Source of the DNA: Aquila chrysaetos chrysaetos
Taxonomy: Eukaryota > Chordata > Aves > Accipitriformes > Accipitridae
Length of the DNA: 64,000 nucleotides
Assembly: GCF_900496995.4 (NCBI RefSeq)
Contig: NC_044014.1
Coordinates: forward strand, 7,390,001 to 7,454,000
Direction: 5' to 3'
Of the stretch, positions 49,201 through 62,213 are shown piece after piece. Within the stretch, counting starts at the first letter, position 1; each line of letters opens with the position of its first letter. The notes beneath the pieces were generated by a model. The model was given only the letters and a program-made list of their open reading frames with translations. It had not been told where the DNA came from and did not search any database. Position numbers and translations under genes: made by a program.

Positions 49201-51580
49201 TTCAGGTAGATATCAACTGCATTAGCCGGCAAGTGGGTTATCAGAGCATGGTGAGTCTTGGGCTTTGGAAATGGAGGGCCCACTTAGGACCACACTTACT
49301 CATTGTAAAAATCATCTGGGAGATTTCGCTGGGGCCAAGCCTTTACAGCTCAGAAGGCTCTGCATATCCTAAATGATATGAAAGATTAACAGAGATATAG
49401 AAGGAGTTGATGGGGAAAGGCAGGGGAGAGTGAGATGTCTTCACTTAAAGTGAAGTGCACAGATTTAGATACCAGGAATCACAGCTTCACAATTTGAAAT
49501 TATTCTGCATAGCTGTTGGAAGGACTCACAGAGCATCGTTCTAGCAAATACACTGTATTTCCAATGTTTACAGATGCAGAAATGGTTGATCAAACATAAG
49601 CTGCTCCCTATGGTCAAATGTGGGATTGGTATTAAAAGGCAATGTACTTATGAAACACGTAAAAAAGTAAATCAGTATTTGATCAGGAATTTAAAAACAG
49701 ATTAGATAGTGAACAAAGGTCACTAAATCTGAAATCAAGCAGCCAAAGAAAAACAACAGTTAATCAAACCTCACTTAGTTAGGGTCAGGCAGAGTTGGTG
49801 TCTCCCCAACCTTGAAAATGGCAGCTCACAGCAGCCACCAAAGACTAACTTGTTTGTGCAAAGCATTGCTTTAAACAAATTTTCCTTATACTTGGATGAA
49901 GCAAACTGTAAGAAAGAGCTGTATTTGTATCACATTTGGGGAATGGCAGTTTATCTGGGATGGGCAAAAGCAGATCCTGCCATAAGGCTATTACTCACAG
50001 GAGCATGGTGAGTTCTTCCCAGCTGATAGATAGACTGGGAAAAGCTGGTATTTTTCATAGCAGCTGAACAACAGATGCTCTGTACAGTTTTAATTGAGCA
50101 AACCTTGCTTGTTGAGGTGTCAACAGTGAGTTATAATTAGATGTCTAAGATTATGCAGGGTACAGATATAAGCTGAAAATGGTACACCTGCAGCTGGGAA
50201 AAAAAAAAAAGCCAAATTGGACAGAACTGTACAATGCATCCATCAATCTGCCCACCAGATGAGAAGAGGGCAGAGAGAGAAACAATGGGCTGGTGGTAAA
50301 GCCACTGCTGTCTTTGCCACTTCTGTATGAAGAAATATAATACAAATTTTTACCTCCAGCCCTCCCCTCTCACTGCCCGCTATCTTTTTCTTTTCTCAGA
50401 AAAATAGTTGCATTCCTCCTGCTTCCCTTGGAGAAGAGGTCAAAGCAAGGGTCAAAGCAAACATTTCTGCCTCATAGAAAGCATACAGAAACCAGGGAGG
50501 CTTTCTAAAATGGAGATCACCCTCTTCTCTCTTAAACTTCTTTCTGCAAGCAGAAATAGCCAGTTGTGCCTGACACACAGCCTCTGCACCTAACCATTTG
50601 CTGTGCAGGAGCAAACCTGGCCTGCCTGCCACTTGGAACACTGGCTTTTGTGGTTGCATCAAGTAAATACCCCTCCCCATGCTAGTGACCTCATTCTCGG
50701 TCAAAATCATTGCTAACTCTGGTCCTTTGTACCTGATTTCCCTCCACATCGACCCGAGTTTGCTTTACTGAAAGTCCCAGAGAGCAACTGCAGATGCATC
50801 AGAGGTACCCTGCTCGTATTAATGGGACCTTTCCTCCAGAAATCGTTATCATACTCCCTGTTTCAAGAGCAGGTTTCAAGTACATTCGTACCGTGTACTG
50901 ATATAACCAGATGCGACAGGCTTTCCCCAGGCTGATTTCAATCAAATTTTGTATATGTTTCTCTGCTCCCTGCTCTCCCAGGCCTCCCCCAGACTTTTGA
51001 AACCATTGATCAACTAGTCAGTAAAAGCAGGAGCCTCAAGGATGTTAAAATCCTAGTAGCTATCTGAAATTAGGAAGAATACTAGCATTTTCTTGGTGGT
51101 CCCCAGGGAAGGAAAAGACATCTAAGTGCTCTCTCCTTTAGGGACCCACCCAGGATTCCATGGGGCATGGTGTAAAGGGTTCAGAACTAGTTACGAGATG
51201 GCCAGGCTGCCTCCCTACAGGGCAAGAAGTGAGGGGTTAAGGGCATGAAGATCAAATATATCTCATTGGGAGTTATGTCCCTTTAGGATCTAAAATCTAG
51301 TCTCTTTGCCAAGAAGCTGATAGGGTTGACTTTCTTGCCTGTCGTTGTTTACTTTCCCTTCCTACAGCCTGCTTTGTCAAACTAAGTTAATGAAGCTAGT
51401 AATTGATATAAATAATAAAACATGCACTCAGGAGCTCCCTGCTTTGTGTCTCCAGCCCATTGGAAATCAATTTGGGATCATTGCTATCTATTTACAGCTG
51501 ACTGGGCTTTCCATTCTTTGCATCTTGTTTATGTTAATTATCACCATTACATTGTAATTTCCTTGTGTTTTTTTCTCTGC
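46226..51580. other. Gene-free spacer downstream of the receptor
   Basis: No exon was recognised. Around 48340-48540 the DNA is moderately CpG-rich (CCCCGGCGCGGGCTCC, GGTCCGGCCCCGAGC). It is followed at 48600-48720 by AT-rich sequence with an octamer ATGCAAAT (48664-48671) and a TAATTATATTA core, a combination seen in enhancers. Confidence 0.4.
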
Positions 51581-51582
51581 AG

Positions 51583-52348
51583 GGAACATACAAAAGGAGA
51601 TGATGGCTTTAATCCCTACATCTACATTTCCTACGATTTCTACATTTCCATTAGGCGCTGGAGATGTTTCAGCAGCAGCTAGCGGGACTGCAAAGAGAAG
51701 CTTGCTGCTTTCCAGCATAGCGATGAGATCTGCCTCCCCTGCTGAGCACAGTTCTTGGTTTCCAGATAACATACTGGAAGGGCAGTCTGCGGCTCACGGC
51801 AGCAGGAGGGGTTTTAGCACCGTGGTCTGTGAGAGCCTGGTGATGTGTGGGGTGCTGAGGATCGCTCCTACGTGGCTTGGGATCCCCCCAGCGACATCAC
51901 CAACAAAGTGATGGGCTCAGCTGAAGGCAGCTGGTGCTCCCGTGAGGCCGGGCAGCACGAGGTGTCGTGGGTCTTGTCTACGGTTTCTCAGTCACAGGGA
52001 GTTGCGTTCAGTTACCCCATCACACCCACGACGAGCCAGGCCAACGCTCTAGTGAAAAGGTGGCAGCCGAACAACACGGTAGCTGTGACGCGCTGTCACA
52101 GGTTGCCATCGGTCACGGCTCAGGTTTGTGTGACCAGCTGCGTTTGGGAGCGGGAAGGTGAAGCAATGGACTGTATTGTAAACCAAGCCTGTCTTGGGCT
52201 TGTGGAGGCAGGGCAAGAAAGGAAAAAAAGAAAAAAGAAGAATATTTTTGGACTTCAAGCAAAAAATAACTATCCAAAGGCTAAATCTATAGCTGCTCAG
52301 AGGCTGTGTTTCTGTATGAAAGTAGGAGTTACTCAAGTCTTCTTGTGA
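51583..52348 (+). other. Unrecognised open region behind a strong splice-acceptor-like site
   Basis: A polypyrimidine tract and CAG (CCTTGTGTTTTTTTCTCTGC, then AG at 51581-51582) form a textbook acceptor. Immediately after it the sequence becomes GC-richer. Overlapping plus-strand frames are open: one of 103 codons (51600-51911) and one of 167 codons (51845-52348), the longest unexplained plus-strand frame here. The latter has a serine/threonine-rich middle and a lysine-rich run (RKKRKKK, near residues 126-132). I recognise no domain and no repeat family. It could be an exon of a noncoding transcript, a terminal exon, or chance. A poor codon pattern relative to the receptor gene argues against a conserved protein. 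Confidence 0.25.
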
Positions 52349-55300
52349 GTGTGGTCCCTCACTTGCAACATGCCAGTTCAGTGTAGTGGCTTTATTGCAT
52401 CTTTATTGCATTTTCCTCCCATCCCTCAGCCGTACGGTGAGCTTGAACGTGGGTGAGCCAGGTGTATGCATGAACCATTAGTGTGAGGTCCACGTATGCA
52501 GAGCCATTAGTGTATGGTCCAGAGATGGGTGGGTTGAGGGTGGATGCACTTGTGAAAGGGTTTTTTTTATAAAAATAATTGAAAAGTTGGGGATGGGGTT
52601 CTGAGGCAAGTGTTCAACCAACCCACTCCTCAGCAACTGGATCCAGCTCTAGAGGAAGTAAGGTGAAAATAATCCAAATATCATGTGCAAGAGCTAGCTA
52701 TGAGCTACATCACCAATTAGAAATTATTTTCTGAGTCACTATATACAAAGTATTTCAAATTAAGAAGACTCGAATCATTAAGAAGACAAAACCTTCAACA
52801 CTCAGCTTTGAAATGATTTCCTCTCAGTTACTGGATCCTTTTAAAATTCAACATCTGTTGTTAATATTAATAACTTAAAAAAATTAAAAATAAATTTCAA
52901 ACCATCTGAAGCACTAGACACAGCATATGGTAGACCTGTTTAATCTTAACAAGTCAATAATATTATCATTGTGAATCACTTCTTCATTAAAACATGTATT
53001 CATGTCTGTTGTATAAAATAACGTTTATTTGTAAAAGCCTTTTGTACCACCCATGCAATTGTCAGTTGTCACAGCCAATTCTAAATTGTTTTGATAGTAC
53101 CTCCTCTTGGAAAATTGCCACAGACTGAGGATAGATGAAATGCAAATCACCACCGGTCAAACAAAGTTCTAATGACATCACCAACAAAGTGCGGGGAAGC
53201 TTTTGAAGACCTACGTTTTGCTGTAGTTACAAAAAGATGGGTTTCTTTATTTTTAAGGCATTGTGGAAAGCACTGTTCCAAACACTTCTCACTCCAAAAA
53301 AGCTGTACACAGGGTCTGGCAACATCTGCATGCTTTCATAGTTCATAATATTTTTCCTTTATTGCTAAATGAAGAAATATGTTTTCCCACAAAACAGTTT
53401 AAAATGGCACTACCCACCTGTAAACGCTGCTGACTAGGAATAGAGTGAGGACATAAAAGAGAGGTCAAACTTCAGAAGTGGGGATTAAAAGCCAGACTGC
53501 CCAGACCCCGAAGTCACTAAATTATTGGATAAAGGCAAGTGTGCATTGAAAAGCTGTCTTTCAATCATTTACTGAGAAGATTTACCTCCTCCCCCCCCCC
53601 CCCAACCCCCCCCCCCCCCCCCCCATATTTTCAGGAAAGGTGTTTGAATTTCAGGCTACTAATTTTCATGCAGAGACATTTCCCTTCAGCCCAGTATGAG
53701 GCACCCAATATTAGAGATCCGGGCTTTAAAAATCACATCTTCACTTTGCATCCTTAGTGGTGGCTGTCAGTGACTTCAGCTCAGACAGCAGCTTATTCTG
53801 CACATTAGCATTCAACATTTTGGGGTAAAACCTCCCAGTGCATTATACAAACATCGGCTTTGGATGCTGTCAATGCTCCTGTGTATTCACCCAGTCTTAT
53901 GAAGTTTAAATCTGATACGTGGGTTTAGTCCAGATCTGCTTTCCAAGGACTTAAACAGAGGTGGTAAAGTAACCAGCAGACCCAGGCTAAATATCTTTTC
54001 TCTACATCTGAAATTTATTATCAAGCAAAAAACAACCAACCAACCCCCAAACCCCAACAAGTTAAAGGAATGGATTAACATAAAAAAATAAATAGTTCTT
54101 AAAATGCCTTGATTCCTGGGGATTAGGTCACTTTTAAGAGGGGTGGAAGATGTTCTAGTGTTTGCCCACCATTGAAGAAGGTATATGTAAGTGAAATACT
54201 TGGTAGCTTTCTACAGCATTATGGGTTTGCTGAGTGATCAGAAAAACACAGAAGATTTGAGGGCAGGAGGAAAACGCACAGGATTTTTAATGCTAAAATG
54301 AATTAGCTGGACAAGCTGAATCAGCAGTATGATGTTCAACAAAGCCTAATTTACAGTGCTAGCTATGCTGAAAATAGAGATAATTAGGCAAGCACTTTTA
54401 CTTCCAGTTCTGACATGAGGTATTTCGAAACAGGGGTGGAAAGTGGGTTGGGAGAAGGCCAGACTGGTGCAAGAATAGTCTTAAAATTTTTGACAGCAGT
54501 GAATAAAAACTAAACGGAGAGTGTCAGTACAGCTTTCTAAATCTGAAGCTATTCACATTCAAATATTGAGACTGGAGGAGATAGATAAAGGTGATGTAGA
54601 GCTACATTAATTTTCACAATTCACCTATTCAAAAACAGTTGCAAAAATATCAAGCCCTACAGATTACTCTAAATTGCAGATGTTTGAAACATGGATCTGC
54701 AGTTTGATTTCACCTTTTATTGCAGAAAGTCTGAGCTCTTTGAGACAGAATTTTGAGCAGAGACGACTGTGTCCCTATTGTCTCTTCTTAGCTGGACTCC
54801 AGAGAATTAACCAAGCTGCTACGATTTTCTGCTGTAGATAATAGTTCCAAAACAAGCTTTGAGGTGTCTCTCCACAAGACTTTAATTTAACATTCACAGC
54901 ATAACCAGAGGATAGAAAACAACAAATCATGTAAGTAGAAACTCTTGCTAATGCCCCATTTACAGTAACTAAATATTTTTAAAACCAAAAGAAATGATGG
55001 AGGACTATTGGAAGCTTTGAAGTACTTTGTTTAATCTTTGCATAGCTAGAGGTGTTTTCTATGAAACCACAACTCTTTTGACCTGGAATTTATGCCTTCT
55101 GTGTTTGGTTTAGGCAGCCCCAGAGCACTGATGTTTCCAGGGAGAGCAATACTCTTTTAGAAAATATTCTGTCCTTGTGAGCTGGATACTGCCACTTTTA
55201 ATCACTATGTCATGTTTCAGTAACTGCTGGAACACAACAAGGAAGACATTACAACAAAATATGGCAGAATTTAGCTATGCAGAAGTATGGTAATTTCTTT

Positions 55301-57089
55301 TATTAATGGCTAAGAATCCAACAGATACCTATTATCCGCTAAATCTCAATCCTGCACATACATTTCCCAATAAGCACTAATTAGCCATTTGAGAATCCAC
55401 CAGAGAGTAATAGTTTCATTTAGTTCAGAATAAGCAGCAGTGTGGATAAGCTGTCGCTGAAAGCTCTGTCACATCTGAAAAGCAGAGACAAGCCTAAAAG
55501 GAACCGATAATGCCCCTATGACTCAGAGCACTTAAGCACTGTGATATGCCTGGTTTTAAATATCTCCTTCTTCTTCTGAAGTCTATTTGGACAAACGGTC
55601 TGAACAGAAGAAGAGCAAATACAAGTTACTCCTCAGTGATTACGTGGAGCACCACCAGCTACAGTCACACTTCGGGCTGGTCTCACGTACCTGAGAAGCT
55701 TAGAAGCTTAGTCCCACCTCCATCCGTATCAGCAGTAGTCTTGATTTCACATCAGGAGAATAGGAATTTTACAAGGGGTCCCTACCTTTCCTTTCTCCTG
55801 CTCTACACTAGTAGAAGGAAAATAGAATACAAGTGAACTTCCAACCTGTTAGTTTCCTGTTCTATAATATTCCCGAGTTGCTTTTTTTTTTCCGCTACAG
55901 AAGATCAGAAGCCCTCAGGATGCAGCAATATCCCCCTCCATGCACATTGTTCAGTTTCTAATAAATGGAAGAGCCTAAGATCTGAGATATCTACTCCTAA
56001 CAGCTGTGGCAGATATAAGATTGGAGTCCATGAGGCACAAACCATGAAGCAGAGTATAAATATAGAAAATTTTCATCCTAATCCAGAGCTGAAACAAAAC
56101 TCTAAATCAGAGCTAGTCCGTATTTCAAGTACCACCTCTTCATAAGAAACTAGCATCAGCTTCCCTTCAACATTCAGCATTAATACACTTAATAAAATGG
56201 CTAGATCTTTACTCACCATAGTATCTTCATAAGTTATTCTTTGTTTCCCGGGAACCTGCTAGTCAGGTGTTTTCTCACTAGTTCTTTCTACATTAGAGAA
56301 ACAAATCCTGTTTTCCTTACCCCCAGCAAACCTTACATCCTATTTCCTAATAGGACTCATCCTCTTGATGAACATGGTGTCCTCCCACCACCATCAGTTG
56401 GCCCTCCAGCACGTGCCCCAGCCCAGCAGGCAGTGCCTTTAAATAGGGCACACGCAGACCCCGTGTAAGACACTGGCACTACTGCTGCAGGCTGGGTTGC
56501 ATGGGAGTGTCTTATAGATAGTTCTAGTTCACTAAACAACAAGTTTTACAAGGCTGCATTATTAGTAGACACTATTAGACGAAGTCAAGTAGAACCCACA
56601 TATGCAAGAGGTGATTAGCATAACTATCTGATACTAATAGATAAGCCTATTAAAACAGAAAAACAACCCTTCCTAATCTGTTAGGAAAATAAATACTGAA
56701 GAGAATGAATGAAAACTCATTAAAAAGATTGGGGGCGGCATGAAGGAATTGAGGTTCCACTTAATCTTAGACCTCCCATTTCTGCTGGAGTACTAAAATG
56801 CTATCCCAGGTTGTTATAGTCTTTCTAATTTTTCTAATTTTAATTGCTGTCTATTCTTACAGGAGGTACTGACAGCCCATCTTTTCGGTGCCTGCTGATC
56901 CTGGGGCTGTCTGGAGGAGGGAAGAAGATGGATCGGTACGATCAGTACAAAGCTAGACTCGTTCCTACTTAAAATTGCCTTTTGCTGTAGACTCCGGGCC
57001 AGCAATAAGGAAGAGCTCAGTTTAACACCAGCACTAACACTAGGTGTTAGCATCCCTTTTAGCCAGTACAGTAAATACAAGACCAACGA
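52349..57089. other. Gene-free spacer
   Basis: AT-rich DNA with the interrupted poly-C tract near 53.6 kb and an isolated ATGCAAAT at 53140-53147. No exon or repeat family was recognised. Confidence 0.45.
53591..53624. repeat. Interrupted poly-C tract (C13-AA-C19)
   Basis: Two long C runs are separated only by AA. On the minus strand this is a G-run pair. It creates a proline-rich chance frame. Confidence 0.95.
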
Positions 57090-57620
57090 TCCCTTGGTGC
57101 CAAGCGACAGTAGGACGCGGCTGGTGAGCAGCAGAACCCCAATGACTGGTGGGCACCATCTCTCTCTCTCCCCAACCTCTGCTCTGCCACCCATTCACTG
57201 GGCGTCCATCCCCACAGGGCTTTGCCTCCTGCCGGCAGGTTTTGGCCCGCGTCTGTCCGTACAGCTATTCTCATTATTTGGGGGGCTGGCTCAATTAAAT
57301 CCAGCTGGCTCAATTAAACATCAGGTAGCAGTTGTGCTGGAGCCTGCCGGCCTGGTCTGAGCTGCCTTCTCCGCGGCACCTTTTCGCCCAAGAACAGCGT
57401 CCGTTGCTTCGCCTACTCCTTGCCAGTCAGCAAGGGCTGAGCCTCCGTTGCTGGAGAGCGGCCTTGCTCCGAGGAGGCCTGCGGCCACCGCGCGCGCCAT
57501 CTTCTCCTCCCAGCACCACCACACGCCTGACACCAGGGGAGACCGGTTGTCCCAGGCAGACGCTTGGCCTTCCGTCATCTCTTAGCGTGGCACTAGGGAA
57601 GGCCTCCAGGAAGGAGGAGG
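57090..57620. promoter_or_regulatory. CpG-rich block with YY1-like site, candidate promoter
   Basis: This second GC- and CpG-rich interval holds CCCGCGTCTGTCCG, CTCCGCGGCACC, a CCACCGCGCGCGCC core and a YY1-type GCCATCTT at 57496-57503. On the minus strand that element reads AAGATGGC and supplies an ATG at 57500-57498. The frame from it begins MARAVAAGLLGARPLSSNGG, which is basic, alanine-rich and lacks acidic residues, a style seen in mitochondrial leaders. It closes after about 59 codons from that ATG (57321) with no recognised domain. A TATA-less promoter firing leftward is possible, but CpG-rich DNA often yields such frames by chance. Confidence 0.4.
57285..57318 (+). repeat. 19-bp tandem duplication
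   Basis: GCTGGCTCAATTAAA occurs at 57285-57299 and again at 57304-57318 with a 19-base period. It sits within the CpG-rich block. Confidence 0.9.
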
Positions 57621-58999
57621 AATGACGGTCTCGGTCAGGCTTGCTGAGACCATATTTAGTTACAAAAATACAAGAAGACTTTCCTGTCTGGTTTTCTTTA
57701 CCTCGGGGGAGGGCAGGGTTGTGACAACAGGTTCGCTGTGCATCCAGATTTTGCGATGGTCTCTTTTTATGGACCGTCCCCGCAAACCCACGCTGTTACA
57801 GTGTTGATTTCCAGGTGTTAGCCTTGTACCCGTGCGCCATATAAATTCATTGGGATGTCTGGAATAGCGGGGTGGGGCATGAGCCTTTTCATGGACTTCA
57901 GAGTTCATCCTCATGGTTTTATTAACCCCCTTTTTGTTCCAAATAGGTCTCTTGCTCCTGTTGATATTATCTCATCTCTTTCATCTTTCACCAGCCACTT
58001 AAAATGGGCAATCTGAAAATCACCTTGACTTCAGACTATGTAGTATGTCTTCTGTTTGCAAATCTTTTCAACTTGTGTAAAAAGCTGCAGGATAACAGGG
58101 TTCTGATGGTGCACAAGCTGGCGCGCAGCCTCCCATCCGTATGCCTGTGAACTGTCTGAGGAAGAAGACAAATCAATACTAATTAATGGTCCCCTGGAAA
58201 GTAAATGATTGTTCACAGTGTGCAATGTAGCAAGGAATCCTGTAGGCTGTTTTTGCCTTTGATTTATCACACCATATAAACAAGGGTTTATACACGTAGC
58301 CTGGAACCTAGAATCTATTGCTTATAAAGGTCACAGCTTCTGTTGAGATAAAAGGAACCTACAAACCTGGGAGAAGAGCTGGGGTTTTTTACTTCCACGG
58401 ATGCGGCAGTTAAGAGCGACCATTTCAGCTGTCTGGTTGCTAATTTACAGCAGCTCCTGAAGATTTGAACACACAGAAAAATATTCAAGAGCTCAGGTAT
58501 TTTGTGGAGTACCTAGATTGACCTCCCATTTCCTGCAGGAAGGATGATTTTCTGATGTTTGGCCTTTCTCTCTAGCAGACAGAGCTAGAACGAGATAGCT
58601 AGAATAAGAGAAATTTATGTTAAAAATCAGAAATGTTGGCTAGTGAACGTTGACTCTCAAAAGTTATGGCAGAAAGTTCTGGTTTCTTGTGCCTGTGCTA
58701 AAAGGTTTATGAAAGTGCTGAATCAATTGATATTGAACTGGCTTCATGTGCGACTCAGAGGGAAGGTTCAATAGTGGCCAGTTGTAGGAAAAGGATTTTT
58801 AAAATGTGTCAGGCCTTTTAATTACAGATGGTCACTTAGCAATTTCAGCTTTTGGGAAATGAGTTAGTACCATTATGGGAAGCAGGTTCTTCCTTTATTG
58901 CAGTCCCGTCCAGCAAGGTTTGTTCTCACAGAACATGAGCAATTTTGTTTAATTGCTCTGTGAGAGTACATGATGTTAGGAAATGGATCATCGTACACT

Positions 59000-60290
59000 G
59001 GCTCAAAGGTATGTCTGAGTGTTGTGCTGCACGAATGTCTCTTCATTATAATCATACATCATGAGTTTCATTCGGAAAACAGTATCCTGGGTTGCAGTGA
59101 TGATTACCTTCATTTTGCAACACCATAGGAAAACACTGGCTCATGTTCTGCACATGATTTCCTATAGTCTTGGATCCCTGGGGTATCTATTTGTACTTCA
59201 TCTTTTATTTGTGCAGTTAATCACTCCTGGCAAATGCACATCCTTCGGCTTGGTCCTGTAAGGTTTCATCCAGTGTTGTCATATAATTTCTCCAACTTGC
59301 CTAGCTGACTAGTTTCTAGTCCTGTTCTTAACATAGTTGTATCTCCTCTTTAGTGCTTTCTTGAGCTTTAACAGCATAACTCTCTATTGCATCTACCAGG
59401 TCATTAATAAAAACATTTCGAATACAGCCAACTTCATGCCAGTTGTCTGAAGAGCACATTAATTACATTCTTTTATTTTGACTATGAGCCACGGATAACT
59501 GCTACATTTTGATTAGTTCAGCATGTTTATTCAGCCTGTTTGGCCTGTGCTATATGAGAGTTTCATGTAGAACATCCTTTTCTACCTTTTGAATAAGAAG
59601 GTCTTTAGAGCAGGTATCAAAGCCCATTCTGTGATTTTAGATGGTGTTTATTGTTTTCTCTCTATCCAGACCTGCAATCCGTTCATAAAAAAAAGACGAG
59701 TTTGCTCTGAGAGGTTTTGCATTGACAAATCCATTTTGACTCTTACTCTTTTCCTTGTTTTCTTTCATGTGCTCACAAAGACTTTGTGCTTTCCAAGGTT
59801 TTTCTGGCATTTGAAGGTAAGCTGACTGATAGACAAATCCCTGATTAGTCTTTTCCTTCCATTCTTAGAAACTGAATATATTTGCCCTTTTCCAGCCTTC
59901 TGGTGCTTATTTACACTCCATGACTTCCCTAAGATAACCCCAAGTGGTTCTGACATTATTTCTGCCATATCCTTTTGCAGTATCCTAGGATAAAATCCAT
60001 CAGGCTCAGGCAGTGTGAAAACTTTGGAGTTCTCTTAAGTGTGCTGATGCCTCCTTGTGCGTTTCCATGGAGAGATCCTACTGCTCTGCTGCTGCTGCTT
60101 GCATTAGCCAGTCTTTGCACTTGATCTTTCCTCTCAGAAATGCAAAACAAGACACAGAGAACTTTGGCCTTCTTGGCTTTTTGTGCTGATGACTTCCCTT
60201 TTTCATTTGCTAGTGAATCAATAATTTGCTTGGTCTCTTTCCCTCTGTCTCTGAAGGTGTCAATGTCACTGCTCTGCTCAATAAAAAGAG
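59000..60290 (-). mobile_element. Old CR1 LINE ORF2 remnant (reverse transcriptase region)
   Basis: Read on the minus strand, about 60000-59800 conceptually translates to LPEPDGFYPRILQKDMAEIM, then SEPLGVILGKSWS, and after a gap RDLSISQL. This tracks the CR1 reverse transcriptase segment usually written as 'GPDGIHPRVLRELADVI..PLSIIFEKSW..' and '..YRPVSLT'. Further downstream on the same strand, about 59420-59370, IFINDLVDAIESYAV matches the 'NIFINDLDDGIE' segment. Near 59130 an AACATGAGCCAGTGTTTTCC block recalls the 3' part of ORF2. Frames are broken by indels and stops, so this is a dead copy. The order and spacing show internal deletions. No protein is expected from it. The small open frames inside (59765-59968 and 59956-60150, both minus) are pieces of this LINE, not host genes. 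Confidence 0.75.
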
Positions 60291-60881
60291 CTTAAGCCTG
60301 ATTCAGAGTTCTGCCCTTCTTCACCTGACTCACTCGCCCATTAAAAATCTTTTCCTTCTTTACTGCACCTTTAATAAAAAATTTAAAAAGATAAAACATT
60401 TGTAAGATTTTCACAGTAATTATTCCCTGCTTTTTTTCTTTCTTTTGAAGGGAATTTTTAGAAAGAAGCTTCCATTTGAACAATACTGTATAGAAAAAGA
60501 AATCAAAATGAAATGTCTCAAAAATAGGAAATGGACAGGATTTTTAGTGTTGTTCTTTTGCGTGGCCTGATCCTGCTCTCTTCAGCAGAAAACAAGACAA
60601 ACACTCAGCAGGGGACGTGTAAGAACAGCTCGGCTGCATTTGTCTCTCTGGTGCTGGCTCTTACTCGCAGCCTGGCTGTGGGAGAAATTCAGGCACAGCA
60701 CTCAGTTTGAGCCAATATGCTACGATCTGGCAAATATGCACAAACACCCGCTGTCCCCGTGGTGCTTGTAGCTGCCCTTCGGGCCTTGGCCGCCCAGCAG
60801 CGTTGTGAAAGACGCTCTTCTGAAATGGCAGGTGAAAAGTGAAAGGAGTAAGATACATGGATGGAAAGGGCATATAGGGAA

Positions 60882-60898
60882 AGAGAGAGAGAGAGAGA
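60882..60898. repeat. (GA)n short microsatellite
   Basis: About eight GA units. The minus-strand reading gives a run of Ser-Leu codons in a chance frame. Confidence 0.9.
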
Positions 60899-62180
60899 TT
60901 TACTGTTCAGGATGTCGTGAAAGGACTCAGCTCCCTTGGTTCTGCCTGCCAAGGGACTAGTGGAAGACCAGAAGGTCTGCCAGTGCTTTGGCAGATACAA
61001 AGCTCTACCCCAGCTTTCTCAAGCCTCTTAGTTGAGGACACCAAAGTGGGGCAGAGCAGGACAGCATGCTCCACTCCCTTTCTTCGGATTATGTTTAACC
61101 ATCAACTTCCGTTTGTTTACCCCGTTCTTGTTTTATTAACCTATAGGTTTACAGTGCTGAGGTGGCCACCGATGGTTCCTGAGCCAGTGGAGAGTAACCC
61201 AGGTGGTACTGCGAGAATGGGCCACCCAGAGGGGCACAAGGACCTCAGCCTGAGTTGGTATTAGTAAAATATTAACATGAATTACAGCACGGCAGTAAAT
61301 GCTTCCTAGAGAGATAATTCACTTTTTCAGGCAAGCTCTTTTAAATCTCTTCTTTCTGTAGACCCCAAAACACAAAACAGAAATACAGATGCAAACACAA
61401 AACAATACAGACAGAGGAATGAGCAAGAGGCCAGTTTCATTTTAAGGGATTGTAGACAGATTCTAGCAAGTGCCTCCGCATGTAGCAGCTTGCAGGACTG
61501 CAATATTGGTCATGGTAATATATTTAAAATTAAAGTTAAAATAACATTGACCAAACCCACCACCTGCTTTCCCTCTGGAGGTTTTTTCTGGGTTATCCCA
61601 ACACTAAGGGCAGTTAAAAAGGGGGCCACAGGCTCATTAACAAATATAGTCTTAAAATGTGACGTTGGGACAATTCTGTTAAGTTTGCTTACCGTGAGAA
61701 TCCTTTACATTTTTCAGGCAGTTGAAGTGGACCTGATATTCAGATGTTCAAATTTAATTACTCATTTGAGTAATTAAAATCATTAAAGCTGTCTTGAAAT
61801 CCTGTGTTTTGCAATAACACTTTGAGAAGAGCTTTTCTCCTACTTTTAAAGTGAACAAGTGGGTTTCCTTACACATTTCCAGCTTATTAACTATGGGGCC
61901 ACATATTTTGGCACTTGGCGTATCACAGATGAGAGATATCTCTTAAAATATCCTAAACTGCAGCTGTCTGTGGCCCTGTCCCTTAAAACAGTCCTTGCTT
62001 CTGCCCTTGCAGTTACCCGTGACCTGGCAGAGGAGCCGGGCTTTGTCGAGCAATGGGTGCTCTTCCACTGCCACCTTCTGGCCATGACCAGCGGGACTGG
62101 AGCGAGAGGGTAATGAAAGAATTAAATGAACTTGAAAATAGAATAAACAAAAGATTCAACTGTCCTTTAATTTCTGCCAG

Positions 62181-62181
62181 A

Positions 62182-62213
<32 letters not shown>

